DNA of 64,000 nt from Janthinobacterium sp. 67 (lineage in GTDB: Bacteria; Pseudomonadota; Gammaproteobacteria; Burkholderiales; Burkholderiaceae_D), in assembly GCF_002797895.1 (NCBI RefSeq), contig NZ_PGES01000001.1, forward strand, positions 2,604,001 to 2,668,000, written 5' to 3'. This document shows, piece by piece, positions 9,483 through 17,571 of this stretch; position 1 is the stretch's first letter; every line of letters starts with the position of its first letter. The notes under the pieces are model-generated. The model saw nothing but the letters and a program-made list of their open reading frames with translations, was not told the DNA's origin and did not search any database. The translations under genes were made by a program, and so were the position numbers.

Positions 9483-10604
9483 ATGAAAACATTAACTCTC
9501 CTCGGCGATATCACGCCGGCGCAATTCCTGCGCGACTACTGGCATAAAAAGCCCCTGCTGATCCGCCAGGCCGTACCCGGCTTCAAGGCACTGTTCGATT
9601 TCAAGGCGCTGGCCGAGCTGGCTACCCTCGACCACGTCGAATCGCGCCTGGTCAGCCATGCGGATGGCCACTGGAACATGCAGCAAGGTCCGCTGACCAG
9701 CCTGCCCTCAGTGAAACAGAAGGAATGGACCCTGCTGGTGCAGGGCGCCAACCTGCACAGCGCCAAGGCCGACGCCCTGCTGCGCCAGTTCCGCTTCCTG
9801 CCGGACGCGCGCCTGGACGACCTGATGGTCAGCTTTGCCACCGATGGCGGCGGCGTGGGCCCGCATTTCGATTCCTATGATGTGTTCCTGCTGCAAGGTC
9901 AGGGCAAGCGCCACTGGCGCATCGGCGCGCAGAAAGACTTGAGCCTGATCGACGGCTTGCCGCTGAAAATCCTCAGCAACTTCACGCCCGACGAAGAATT
10001 CACCCTGGAACCGGGCGACATGCTGTACCTGCCGCCCCACTACGCGCACGACGGCGTGGCCATCGGCGACTGCCAGACGTATTCGATCGGCTTCCGCTCG
10101 CCTTCGTTCCAGGAACTGGGCGAAGCTTTCCTGCAATTCATGGCCGACTCGATCGACTTGCCGGGCATCTACAGCGATCCAGACCTGAAAGCGTCGGGCA
10201 AGCCGGCGGAAATCCCCCGTGAAATGCTCAGCACCATCGCGGAAGAACTGAACAAGGTGCGCTTCACGGAAGAAGACGTGACGATTTTCCTCGGCGAACA
10301 CCTGTCGGAACCGAAGCACAATGTGTTTTTCACGCCGCTGTCGAAACCGCTGACGGTGGGCCGCTTCGCGGACGCCGCGCAGAAAAAGGGTGTCGTGTTG
10401 TCGCGCAAGACGCTGATGCTGTATCGTGGCAAGAATGTCTTCATCAATGGCGAATCGTTTGCCATTGGCAAGGCCGATAAAGCGGCCCTGGAAACCCTGG
10501 CCAACGAACGCGCCCTGGATGGCGCCGCCGTGGCCCAGGCTTCCGATGACGTGATGGATGCCTTGTACACCTGGTATCAGGATGGCTGGATCGAACTGGC
10601 TTGA
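9483..10604 (+). CDS. roxA: JmjC/cupin 50S ribosomal protein L16 (uL16) 3-hydroxylase
   Basis: 373 residues, the usual size of the YcfD/RoxA ribosomal oxygenases, which use Fe(II), oxygen and 2-oxoglutarate to hydroxylate an arginine of uL16. The N-terminal motif FLRDYWHKKPLLIRQA is typical. The iron triad is visible: His and Asp in GVGPHFDSYDVFLLQ near residue 125 and the distal His in LPPHYAHDGVAIG near 188. The C-terminal part (FFTPLSKPLTVGRFADAA...VLSRKTLMLYRGKNVFINGE) is the winged-helix-like dimerisation region. Intergenic spacing of about 93 bp from the divergent slyD would hold both promoters. Name ycfD is synonymous. Confidence 0.9.
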   Translation: MKTLTLLGDITPAQFLRDYWHKKPLLIRQAVPGFKALFDFKALAELATLDHVESRLVSHADGHWNMQQGPLTSLPSVKQKEWTLLVQGANLHSAKADALLRQFRFLPDARLDDLMVSFATDGGGVGPHFDSYDVFLLQGQGKRHWRIGAQKDLSLIDGLPLKILSNFTPDEEFTLEPGDMLYLPPHYAHDGVAIGDCQTYSIGFRSPSFQELGEAFLQFMADSIDLPGIYSDPDLKASGKPAEIPREMLSTIAEELNKVRFTEEDVTIFLGEHLSEPKHNVFFTPLSKPLTVGRFADAAQKKGVVLSRKTLMLYRGKNVFINGESFAIGKADKAALETLANERALDGAAVAQASDDVMDALYTWYQDGWIELA

Positions 10605-10810
10605 ATGGGTGCGGCGTAGCAAAGTGGTATTACAGTAGGCAAAATAACAGCTTCTGCGCCAGCGCAATGAAACATATTATTTTTATATCGTTTTGTCGCG
10701 CTTTCGCAAAACACTTACACTTGCTTGCAATTTGCTTCGGCAAATATTGCGATATCACAAAATAGTTGCGAATTTGCCTCTTGCTCCTATTGCGACGCAC
10801 CAAAAATCGC

Positions 10811-10816
10811 TATAAT
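10811..10816 (+). promoter_or_regulatory. Candidate sigma-70 -10 box for the Ala-rich lipoprotein
   Basis: Perfect TATAAT. A weak -35 candidate TTGCGA lies at 10790-10795, spaced 15 bp. Transcription would start near 10823, giving a leader of about 135 nt. Confidence 0.6.
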
Positions 10817-10887
10817 ATTCGGTTAGGAAGTTTCCGTTGTCTGGCAGGCACCACCTGGTACGAAAAGCCTTCGAAGACGACCTAACG

Positions 10888-10916
10888 AGCGATAATTACC
10901 GGTAATTATTCATCGC
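10888..10916 (+). repeat. Perfect 18-bp palindrome extended by a bulged stem in the leader
   Basis: ATAATTACC directly followed by its reverse complement GGTAATTAT (10892-10909). The arms continue outward as GCGA and TCGC around a small bulge. It lies 40-70 nt upstream of the lipoprotein start, so it could be an RNA stability or translation-control element, or a protein operator. Confidence 0.7.
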
Positions 10917-10957
10917 AACAATGTTGATTTATTTTTTGAAATAATTAAGGAAAACAA

Positions 10958-11212
10958 ATGAAAAAATCCCTGCTGATCGCCTCCCTGATGGTTGTTGCTC
11001 TGGCTGCTTGCAGCAAAAAAGAAGAAGCTCCTGCACCAGCACCAGTAGTTGAAACCCCAGCACCAGCACCAGCAGTTGAAGCTGCTCCAGCTGCTGCTGC
11101 TGACGCTGCTGCTTCGGCCGCTACCGACGCTGCTGCTGCTGCTTCGAGCGCTGCTTCGGCCGCTTCGGACGCTGCTGCTGCCGCTTCGGCTGCTGCATCG
11201 GCTGCTAAGTAA
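10958..11212 (+). CDS. Small alanine-rich lipoprotein ending in lysine
   Basis: 84 residues. Residues 1-17 are a lipoprotein signal and LAAC at 15-18 is the lipobox; Ser at +2 predicts outer membrane sorting. Residues about 19-23 are charged (SKKEE), 24-45 are Ala/Pro-rich (APAPAPVVETPAPAPAVE), and 46-84 are almost pure Ala broken by Asp, Ser and Thr at regular intervals, which would form a long Ala-zipper helix. The final residue is Lys. Overall plan (lipid anchor, Ala-zipper coil, C-terminal Lys) parallels Braun's lipoprotein Lpp, without sequence identity that I can assert. A strong -10, an SD AAGGA and a strong terminator suggest high expression. No family assigned. Confidence 0.8.
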   Translation: MKKSLLIASLMVVALAACSKKEEAPAPAPVVETPAPAPAVEAAPAAAADAAASAATDAAAAASSAASAASDAAAAASAAASAAK

Positions 11213-11234
11213 TTTAGCACCCCGCAAGAAAGAA

Positions 11235-11259
11235 AGCCGGCCTTCGGGCCGGCTTTTTT
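11235..11259 (+). terminator. Intrinsic terminator of the Ala-rich lipoprotein gene
   Basis: GC-rich stem AGCCGGCC-TTCG-GGCCGGCT with a UUCG-type tetraloop followed by a T run, 22 bp after the stop codon. Confidence 0.92.
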
Positions 11260-11305
11260 GCGTCCGGCGTGTTATCCGCAGGATATGACGCCGGACGCAG
11301 GCAAT

Positions 11306-11342
11306 AAAAAGGCTGGCCCGGTTTCCCGGGCCAGCCTTTTTT
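11306..11342 (-). terminator. Bidirectional intrinsic terminator after bamC
   Basis: Stem AAGGCTGGCCCGG / CCGGGCCAGCCTT with a TTT-type loop, flanked by A runs on the left and T runs on the right, so it works on either strand. It ends bamC on the minus strand and backs up the lipoprotein terminator on the plus strand. Confidence 0.9.
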
Positions 11343-11382
11343 AATGCGCGGCAGGTTTGGATACCTGCCGCGTAGCTGACGC

Positions 11383-12576
11383 TTATTTCAACTGATCGTT
11401 CAGCAGACCCAGGATCTTCTCTGCCACTGGCGAAGTATCGGGTTTGCCTTCGTTGCTGAGGATGCTGACCAGGCTGGTCGAACCCGTGCCGGCCTTGACG
11501 AGAACGCGGTAGCGCTGCGCTTCCTTGTCCTTGTCGGACGACGAACCCCAGCTGAACAGTTTCGAGAAGAAACCATCTTTCTTGACGGCGTCCGGATCGA
11601 CGTAACGCACGAAATACGTGCCTTGCGTGCGGTCGCGGTCTTCCACGGTGAAGCCGACGCGGTCCAGCGCCAGGCCGACACGGCGCCAGGCGCGGTCGAA
11701 CGCTTCATCGACTTCGATGGCGCGCGCAGGCGTGGCGGTGTCGCCGACCAGCTTGGCGTGCTGCGGCTGCACGATGGCGGCGTCGACAGCCGTCTTCGCC
11801 TGCGCATCGTCGCTGGCCGCGCCCAGGCGCGTCATCAGCTTGGCCAGGAATTGCGCTTCCAGGCCCGGATCGTTCGGGCGAGCGGTCCAGGTGGTGGTTT
11901 CCTTGTCGCGGCCCGTAACGACCTCTTCCACGCCGCGGTGGCTGATGTAGATCTCGGTCGAACCGTCGGCCAGGCGCTCCACGCGGGTGCGGAACTTGTC
12001 TTTTTCACCGGTCGAGTACAGCGAGTCGAAAGCCTTGCCGATGGTGCTGCGGATAAAGTCCTGCGGCACCTTGGCGCGGTTTTCGTTCCACTCGGTTTCC
12101 ATGATGCCGGCCGTCGGCTGGTCGACGGCGATGGAAAAGCCCGAATCTTCCCAGAACTGCTTCAGTTGCGGCCACAGCACTTCAGGCGACTGCTTGACGA
12201 CCAGCCAGCGCTGGTTGCCCGCGCGCTCGACCTTCACGCCGCCTGCCGTGACCGGCACGACACCGACCACGCCATCGGCGCCCACGACGACAGGCGTACC
12301 GGCCGTGGCGTTGCGCTGCGCGTTGTAGCCGGAAGCGGTGGCCACGCCGTTTTTCGCATCGGGCAAGGAGTAGCGGTTGTCCTGCTGCAACTGCGTCAAG
12401 TCAGGCGGCACGTCCAGGGTGCCGGCTTTCTTGACCGACTTGTAGTCGACCTTGTCGCCGCCTACTACCGAACTGATCATGCCGCAGCCCGCGAGGCTGG
12501 CTGCGATGGCGCCGATGACGATGCCGCGGACGGCGATGGTGGCAGGCGCCGATTGGTTTTTCTTGCAATTAGTCAT
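11383..12576 (-). CDS. bamC: Outer membrane protein assembly factor BamC (NlpB) lipoprotein
   Basis: 397 residues. A lipoprotein signal is present with lipobox LAGC near residues 29-32 (IGAIAASLAGCGM). After it comes the unstructured segment DYKSVKKAGTLDVPPDLTQLQQDNRYSLPD, the BamC part that clasps BamD, then two helix-grip domains (about 125-225 and 285-395; the first includes VKQSPEVLWPQLKQFWEDSGFSI). As a BAM complex subunit it helps insert beta-barrel proteins into the outer membrane. It lies downstream of dapA in the same direction, as in many betaproteobacteria, with a small hairpin at 12624-12642 between them. I see no strong SD at the start, so the exact N-terminus is moderately certain. 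Confidence 0.9.
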   Translation of the reverse strand: MTNCKKNQSAPATIAVRGIVIGAIAASLAGCGMISSVVGGDKVDYKSVKKAGTLDVPPDLTQLQQDNRYSLPDAKNGVATASGYNAQRNATAGTPVVVGADGVVGVVPVTAGGVKVERAGNQRWLVVKQSPEVLWPQLKQFWEDSGFSIAVDQPTAGIMETEWNENRAKVPQDFIRSTIGKAFDSLYSTGEKDKFRTRVERLADGSTEIYISHRGVEEVVTGRDKETTTWTARPNDPGLEAQFLAKLMTRLGAASDDAQAKTAVDAAIVQPQHAKLVGDTATPARAIEVDEAFDRAWRRVGLALDRVGFTVEDRDRTQGTYFVRYVDPDAVKKDGFFSKLFSWGSSSDKDKEAQRYRVLVKAGTGSTSLVSILSNEGKPDTSPVAEKILGLLNDQLK

Positions 12577-12657
12577 GTCGTAACTGGATAAGAAGCTAAG
12601 TAGCAGCTGGAATCAGGGAAGGTCCGGACTGGTCGAGTCCGGGCTTGAAGTTCGGCC

Positions 12658-13536
12658 TTAAGACAGGATACCGGCGTCGCGCAAGGCATCGCGCACGGTG
12701 GCATGGCAGTTTTCAGCCAGCGGCACCAGCGGCAAGCGTATGCCGGCAGGCATCAGGCCCATTTCAGCCATCGCCCATTTGACGGGCACCGGGTTGGGCT
12801 CGACAAACAGCTTCTGGTGCAGAGGGAAAACCTTGTTATTGATGGCGATTGCCGTGGCGCGCTCGCCCGCCATGGCCGCGACGCACAGTTCGTGCATGGC
12901 GCGCGGCGCGACGTTGGCCGTCACGGAAATATTGCCGTGGCCGCCGCAGAACATCAGCGCCATGGCCGTCGGATCGTCGCCCGAGTACACGGCGAAGTCC
13001 GCTGGGACCAAACGCAGCAGGTCGATGCCGCGGCCGATATTGCCGGTCGCATCTTTCACGCCAACGATATTCGGGATGGCGGACAGGCGCACGATGGTCT
13101 CGTTGCTCATGTCGGCAACCGTGCGGCCAGGCACGTTGTACAGGATGACGGGAATGTCGACGGCTTCGGCGATGGCCTTGAAGTGCTGGTACATGCCTTC
13201 CTGGGTAGGACGGTTGTAGTATGGCACCACTTGCAGGACAGCATCGGCGCCCGCTTCTTTCGCGTAACGCGTCAGTTTGATGGCCTCGGCCGTGGAGTTG
13301 CCTCCGGCGCCGGCGATGATAGGAATGCGTCCCTTGGCATGTTCGACGGTCAACTGTATCAGTTCGCAGTGTTCTTCCACGCTGACTGTTGCCGATTCGC
13401 CCGTTGTGCCAACGATGACGATGCCGTCCGTACCCTCGGCGATATGCCAGTCGATCAGCTTGCGCAGACCTGGAAAGTCCAGACTGCCGTCTGCGTGCAT
13501 CGGGGTGACGATTGCTACAATGCTGCCCTTGATCAT
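12658..13536 (-). CDS. dapA: 4-hydroxy-tetrahydrodipicolinate synthase
   Basis: 292 residues, standard DapA length. It condenses pyruvate with aspartate semialdehyde, the first step committed to lysine and meso-diaminopimelate for peptidoglycan. Visible: start [30 protein letters not shown] near residue 43 (substrate Thr pair), YNVPGRT near 133 (catalytic Tyr), GVKDATGN near 160 (Schiff-base Lys) and the GDD/GG segments of the TIM barrel. It is first gene of the dapA-bamC pair and divergent from nothing nearby; the methyltransferase upstream lies on the same strand 84 bp away. Confidence 0.96.
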   Translation of the reverse strand: MIKGSIVAIVTPMHADGSLDFPGLRKLIDWHIAEGTDGIVIVGTTGESATVSVEEHCELIQLTVEHAKGRIPIIAGAGGNSTAEAIKLTRYAKEAGADAVLQVVPYYNRPTQEGMYQHFKAIAEAVDIPVILYNVPGRTVADMSNETIVRLSAIPNIVGVKDATGNIGRGIDLLRLVPADFAVYSGDDPTAMALMFCGGHGNISVTANVAPRAMHELCVAAMAGERATAIAINNKVFPLHQKLFVEPNPVPVKWAMAEMGLMPAGIRLPLVPLAENCHATVRDALRDAGILS

Positions 13537-13620
13537 AGTAAGTTTATAGCGCCGATAAATAAAACAACGATTGTAGCGGATAGCCCGCGCCTGTGGTGCA
13601 TTCTGACATAGTATGGCCGC

Positions 13621-14193
13621 TCAAAACGTCGGCAGCAGCGCTGCCAACCGTGGAAAATCCGGCCGGACGGCACAAATTCGTTGCACCAGAGCAGCTTTTG
13701 GCTGTTCCACGCGCCCATCCTCATACGCTACCACACGCAAGCCCTGCTGCACCGCCCAGGTCAGCATTTCGCCTTCCTTCAGCAGGAATTTCGGATTCGA
13801 CGGCTTGCCGAACTGCTCATTGCCTTCGGCAAACGTTTCGTACAACAACACGCCATCGGGTGCCAGGCTGGCAACCATGGCGTCCAGCAGCGGCCGGTGC
13901 AGATAATTGGTGACGACGATGCCGGCAAAGCGGCCGGGTGCGAAGGGCCACACGGCTCCCGGCGCCTCCAGGTCCACCAGCGAAGTGGTGATGCCCGTGC
14001 CGGCCGCCTTTTCCAGCATTTCCGGATCATGGTCGAGCGCGATCACGGGGTGGCCCAGGCTCACCAGGTGGCGCGCATGGCGGCCTGCGCCGCAGGCCAG
14101 GTCCAGCACTTCGCCGCCCGGGATCAGGGGCGCCCAGCGGCGCAGCCAGCCGGAAATCGCTTCGGTTTCTAATATTGGTTCAGTGACTTGCAT
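13621..14193 (-). CDS. Class I SAM-dependent methyltransferase
   Basis: 190 residues from the ATG at 14193, preferred because GGAAG precedes it by 5 nt; an ATG at 14205 would add four residues. The Rossmann SAM motif is clear: VLDLACGAGRHARHLVSLGHPVIALDHDPEML near residues 30-60, with the acidic strand end LVDLEAP and motif FAGIVVTNYLHRPLLDAM (post-II). The substrate cannot be deduced; TehB/UbiE-like small-molecule methylation is possible. It sits 84 bp upstream of dapA on the same strand and 43 bp after the site-2 protease gene, so it may be co-transcribed with both. Confidence 0.85.
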   Translation of the reverse strand: MQVTEPILETEAISGWLRRWAPLIPGGEVLDLACGAGRHARHLVSLGHPVIALDHDPEMLEKAAGTGITTSLVDLEAPGAVWPFAPGRFAGIVVTNYLHRPLLDAMVASLAPDGVLLYETFAEGNEQFGKPSNPKFLLKEGEMLTWAVQQGLRVVAYEDGRVEQPKAALVQRICAVRPDFPRLAALLPTF

Positions 14194-14235
14194 CGGTACT
14201 TCCATCAATTATTTGCGTATATCCAGTTGCTTGTT

Positions 14236-14913
14236 TCACGTCAACAGGGCCGTCAGCGGCGTGACCACGGTGACAAAAATGCCGATGACAAATTCGATCG
14301 CCGCCAGCAAGGCGCGGTTCAAGATGCCCGTATACATCAGCAGCACCAGGGCGCCGAACACATACAGGCTGTAGCGCTCGATGCTGGCGTAAGGGCGCGC
14401 CAGCTGCATCGGCAGCAAGCCCGTCATGATGCGTCCGCCATCGAGGGGCGGCACGGGAATCAGGTTAAAGACGAACATGGCCGCATTCACGCTGACGCCG
14501 GCGCCCGCCATCTTGCGGAAAAACATGCCCATTTCCGTCGGCGGCATAACGCTGAGCACGACAAAGGCGATCATCCAGCCCAGGCCCATGGCGAAATTGG
14601 CGCCTGGCCCGGCAAAGGCCACCCAGGCCATCTGCTTCTTCGGATTGCGCAGCCGGCTGAAATCGACGGGCACCGGCTTGGCATAGCCGAACGGCACCTG
14701 GATCGTGAAATACAGCATCAAGGGCAGCAAGATCGTGCCGAAAGGATCGATATGCCGGATGGGATTGAGGCTCAGCCGGCCCTCGTTCGAGGCTGTGGGA
14801 TCGCCGAAATAGCGGGCCGCGTAGCCGTGCGCCGCCTCATGCAGGGAAATGGCAAACAGCACCGGCACCAGGTACACCGCAACGGTCTGGACTATCGTAT
14901 TGAAATCACTCAT
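14236..14913 (-). CDS. Site-2 protease (M50) family zinc metalloprotease, membrane protein
   Basis: 225 residues with about five or six membrane spans. The zinc site HEAAH near residue 25 follows a hydrophobic N-terminal helix, and the third ligand lies in NLIPVPPLDGGRIM near 160 (NxxPxxxLDGG motif). The family cleaves substrates within the membrane, often anti-sigma factors or signal peptides. This is the short form without PDZ or CBS domains, common next to the YciO-type gene in Burkholderiales. It follows the YciO gene by 93 bp on the minus strand and precedes the methyltransferase. Substrate unknown. Confidence 0.9.
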   Translation of the reverse strand: MSDFNTIVQTVAVYLVPVLFAISLHEAAHGYAARYFGDPTASNEGRLSLNPIRHIDPFGTILLPLMLYFTIQVPFGYAKPVPVDFSRLRNPKKQMAWVAFAGPGANFAMGLGWMIAFVVLSVMPPTEMGMFFRKMAGAGVSVNAAMFVFNLIPVPPLDGGRIMTGLLPMQLARPYASIERYSLYVFGALVLLMYTGILNRALLAAIEFVIGIFVTVVTPLTALLT

Positions 14914-15006
14914 GACCGCGATTCTACCAGAGGCGCCATAGCCTCTTTCTTACGTTGTCATTAAGAACAGATGAAGAGCGGCGCGGCAAGGACGCACCCT
15001 GCCCCT

Positions 15007-15630
15007 CTACAAGCCCAGCACGGCCGGGTCGCCGCGTCCCACGCGCACCACTTCCGGCTCCGGTCCCGTCAGGTCGATCACGGTGCTGGGGCCATGCGCG
15101 CAGACGCCGCCATCGATGATCAGGTCGACCAGCTTTTCCAGGCGCTCGCGGATGGTGTCGGCATCCGTCAGGCTCTCTTCGTCGCCGGGCAAGGTCAATG
15201 TCGCGCCCAGCAGCGGCTGGCCTAGCTCTTCCAGCAGGCATTGCACGATGCGGTGCTGCGGCACGCGCAGGCCGATGGTCTTGCGCGATGGGTGGCTGAG
15301 GCGGCGCGGCACTTCCTTGGTCGCTTCCAGGATGAAGGTGTAGGCGCCCGGCGTGGCCGCCTTGAGCAGGCGGAACTGGCGGTTGTCCACGCGGGCGTAC
15401 ACGCCCAGCTCGCTCAAGTCGCGGCACAGCAAGGTGAGATGGTGCTTTTCATCCACGCCACGGATGCGGCGCAGGCGCTCGACGGCGCCCTTGTCGTCGA
15501 GCTGGCATACGAGCGCGTAGCAGGAATCCGTGGGCAAGGCCACGACGCCGCCGGACTGGATGATTTGCGCCGCCTGCTTGATCAGGCGCAATTGCGGATT
15601 ATCAGGGTGAATCTGGAAAAATTGACTCAT
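15007..15630 (-). CDS. YciO-type Sua5/YrdC family protein (threonylcarbamoyl-AMP synthase-like)
   Basis: 207 residues of the YrdC/Sua5 fold, which binds RNA and nucleotides; TsaC-type members make threonylcarbamoyl-AMP for the t6A37 modification of tRNA. The N-terminal stretch IIQSGGVVALPTDSCYALVCQL, RLRRIRGVDEKHHLTLLCRDL and the C-terminal TVIDLTGPEPEVVRVGRGD are typical of the YciO subgroup rather than TsaC itself, so its role in t6A is not certain. Downstream on the same strand is the site-2 protease gene; upstream is htpX, separated by 38 bp. Confidence 0.88.
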   Translation of the reverse strand: MSQFFQIHPDNPQLRLIKQAAQIIQSGGVVALPTDSCYALVCQLDDKGAVERLRRIRGVDEKHHLTLLCRDLSELGVYARVDNRQFRLLKAATPGAYTFILEATKEVPRRLSHPSRKTIGLRVPQHRIVQCLLEELGQPLLGATLTLPGDEESLTDADTIRERLEKLVDLIIDGGVCAHGPSTVIDLTGPEPEVVRVGRGDPAVLGL

Positions 15631-15668
15631 GTGTAAGCGTTCTGGCGGACCAGCTTGTTAAGTTAGCA

Positions 15669-16553
15669 TTATTGTACGCCGCGCAGCGCGGCGATGCGTT
15701 GTTCGATCGGCGGATGGGTGGCGAACAGCGCGCCCCAGCCACCATTGCCGCCGCTGATGCCCAGCGCCTGCATCGATTGCGGCAGCTCGCCCGGATGCAC
15801 GCCGCCCAGGCGGGCCAGCGCGTGCATCATCGGCGTGGGACTGCCCAGCAGCTTGGCCGAACCGGCATCGGCGCGGAATTCGCGCTGGCGCGAGAACCAG
15901 GCAACGATGATGGAAGCGAGCAGGCCGAAAATGACTTCGCACACCATCACGGTCACAAAGTAACCGATGCCACGTCCGCCGCCCTCGCGGTTGTTATTTT
16001 TCAGCAGCACATTGTCGACGAAGAACCCCACGACGCGGGCCATGAAGACGACGAAGGTGTTCACCACGCCCTGGATCAGGGTGAGTGTCACCATGTCGCC
16101 ATTGGCGACGTGGGCGATCTCATGGCCCAGCACGGCCTCGACTTCATCGCGGTTCATGCTTTGCAACAAGCCCGTGGAGACGGCCACCAGCGCCGAATTC
16201 TTGAAGGCGCCTGTGGCAAACGCATTCGCGTCGCCTTCGTACACGGCCACTTCCGGCATGGCGATGCCGGCCCGCTCGGACAGCGCGCGCACGGTATTGA
16301 CCAGCCACAATTCCGTCGACGAGGTCGGGTTGTCGATCACGCGCGCGCCCGTGCTCCACTTGGCCATCGGTTTGCTGATCAACAGGGAAAAGATCGATCC
16401 CGTGAAGCCCACCACCAGCGAAAACACCAGCAGGCTGCCCAGGTTCAGGCTGCTGCCGCGCGCCGGATTGCCCACGCCCAGCAAACTGAGCACGAGCGAC
16501 AGCACCAGCATCACGGCCAGGTTGGTGGCGATAAAAAGGACGATACGTTTCAT
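15669..16553 (-). CDS. htpX: Membrane zinc protease HtpX
   Basis: 294 residues starting at the ATG at 16553 ([20 protein letters not shown]), eight codons inside the longest frame. HtpX is an inner-membrane M48 endopeptidase that removes misfolded membrane proteins together with FtsH. Two N-terminal membrane spans (about 4-24 and 36-56), the zinc motif [10 protein letters not shown] near 140, two further spans and the distal Glu-containing region [16 protein letters not shown] near 215 are visible. The C-terminus has the usual [15 protein letters not shown]. It is separated from rnm by about 95 bp containing an inverted repeat TGCCGCG / CGCGGCA (16601-16628) that may end rnm transcription. 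Confidence 0.95.
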   Translation of the reverse strand: MKRIVLFIATNLAVMLVLSLVLSLLGVGNPARGSSLNLGSLLVFSLVVGFTGSIFSLLISKPMAKWSTGARVIDNPTSSTELWLVNTVRALSERAGIAMPEVAVYEGDANAFATGAFKNSALVAVSTGLLQSMNRDEVEAVLGHEIAHVANGDMVTLTLIQGVVNTFVVFMARVVGFFVDNVLLKNNNREGGGRGIGYFVTVMVCEVIFGLLASIIVAWFSRQREFRADAGSAKLLGSPTPMMHALARLGGVHPGELPQSMQALGISGGNGGWGALFATHPPIEQRIAALRGVQ

Positions 16554-16647
16554 GGGCAATGGCTCCGGAAAAAACAAGAATAACTAAAAGATAAGTATGC
16601 TGCCGCGACTTTTCAAGCCCGCGCGGCAGGCGCAGGCCAGCCGCGTC

Positions 16648-17481
16648 CTAGAACCAGTCGTGCCAGATGGGCGTAACGCTGGCAGGTAAAGGCGGCAACT
16701 TGGCAAAATCCACGCGCGATTCGCCCGGCGCATGGAAATCCGTGCCGCGCGAGGCGAGGAAGCCGTAGGCGTTGGCCAACTGCGCGTATTCCGGATACTG
16801 GTCCGGGCTATGGCTGCCCGTGACGACTTCGATGGCCACGCCGCCGAGCTGCTTGAATTCATCGAACAGCACGCCTTGCGCCATGTCGCTGAAACGGTAG
16901 CGGCCCGGATGGGCAATGACGGCCACGCCACCCGCGCCGCGTATCCAGCCCACCGCTTCGGCCAGGGTGGCCCAGCGGTGCTCGACGTAGCCAGGCTTGC
17001 CTTCCGACAGGTACTTCTTGAACACGTCGGGGATGTTCGCGCATTTCCCCATTTCCACGATGTAGCGGGCAAAGTGCGTGCGCGACATCAGGTCCGGGTT
17101 GCCGACGAATTTCAAGGCCCCTTCATAGGCGTCGGGGATGCCGGCCAGGTCCAGTTGGCGGGCGATTTCGCGGCCGCGCGCGTCGCGCCCCGAGCGCGTC
17201 TGGTGCAAGCCCTGCACGAGGCCCGGATTGTTTTCATCGACTTGCAAGCCCACGATGTGCACGGTTTCGCCGGCCCACGTAATGGAAATTTCCACGCCGG
17301 CCACGAAGCGCATGCCCAGGTCCAGTGCGGCCGCGCGCGCGGCGGCCACGCCCGACACTTCATCGTGGTCCGTCAGCGCCCACACGTCGACACCGGCCTT
17401 GCGTGCGTAGGCGGCCACGGCGGCGGGCGCAAGTACGCCGTCGGAAATATTCGAATGACAATGCAGGTCGACTTTAAGCAT
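16648..17481 (-). CDS. rnm: PHP-domain 5'-3' exoribonuclease / 3',5'-nucleoside bisphosphate phosphatase (RNase AM)
   Basis: 277 residues of the YciV (TrpH) PHP family. Metal-binding motifs visible are DLHCHSNISDG at 5-15, ALTDHDEVSG near 36, a GVEIS strand near 62, IAHPGRYRF near 190 and the C-terminal GTDFHAPGE near 250. E. coli RNase AM matures the 5' ends of rRNAs and also removes the 3' phosphate from pAp-type nucleotides. The gene is monocistronic in appearance, between htpX and an alpha/beta hydrolase on the same strand. Confidence 0.88.
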   Translation of the reverse strand: MLKVDLHCHSNISDGVLAPAAVAAYARKAGVDVWALTDHDEVSGVAAARAAALDLGMRFVAGVEISITWAGETVHIVGLQVDENNPGLVQGLHQTRSGRDARGREIARQLDLAGIPDAYEGALKFVGNPDLMSRTHFARYIVEMGKCANIPDVFKKYLSEGKPGYVEHRWATLAEAVGWIRGAGGVAVIAHPGRYRFSDMAQGVLFDEFKQLGGVAIEVVTGSHSPDQYPEYAQLANAYGFLASRGTDFHAPGESRVDFAKLPPLPASVTPIWHDWF

Positions 17482-17571
17482 GTGAAAACAATACCCTGCA
17501 CGGGCTCAGCATGGAAGAAGTTTTCATTGTACGCTGCTTGTCCAATCGCGCTGCGGCGTTCCCGACACACA

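Larger units (their letters stand above)
10605..10957 (+). other. 353-bp non-coding region with promoter and long structured leader
   Basis: AT-rich relative to its surroundings and without a supported gene. At 10727-10750 a hairpin GCAATTTGC-TTCG-GCAAATATTGC may end roxA transcription, though it lacks a T tract. A good -10 box follows at 10811, then about 135 nt of leader containing GTTAGG at 10822-10827 able to pair with CCTAAC at 10881-10886, and a long palindrome at 10888-10916. The lipoprotein SD (AAGGA, about 10947) ends the region. Confidence 0.6.
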
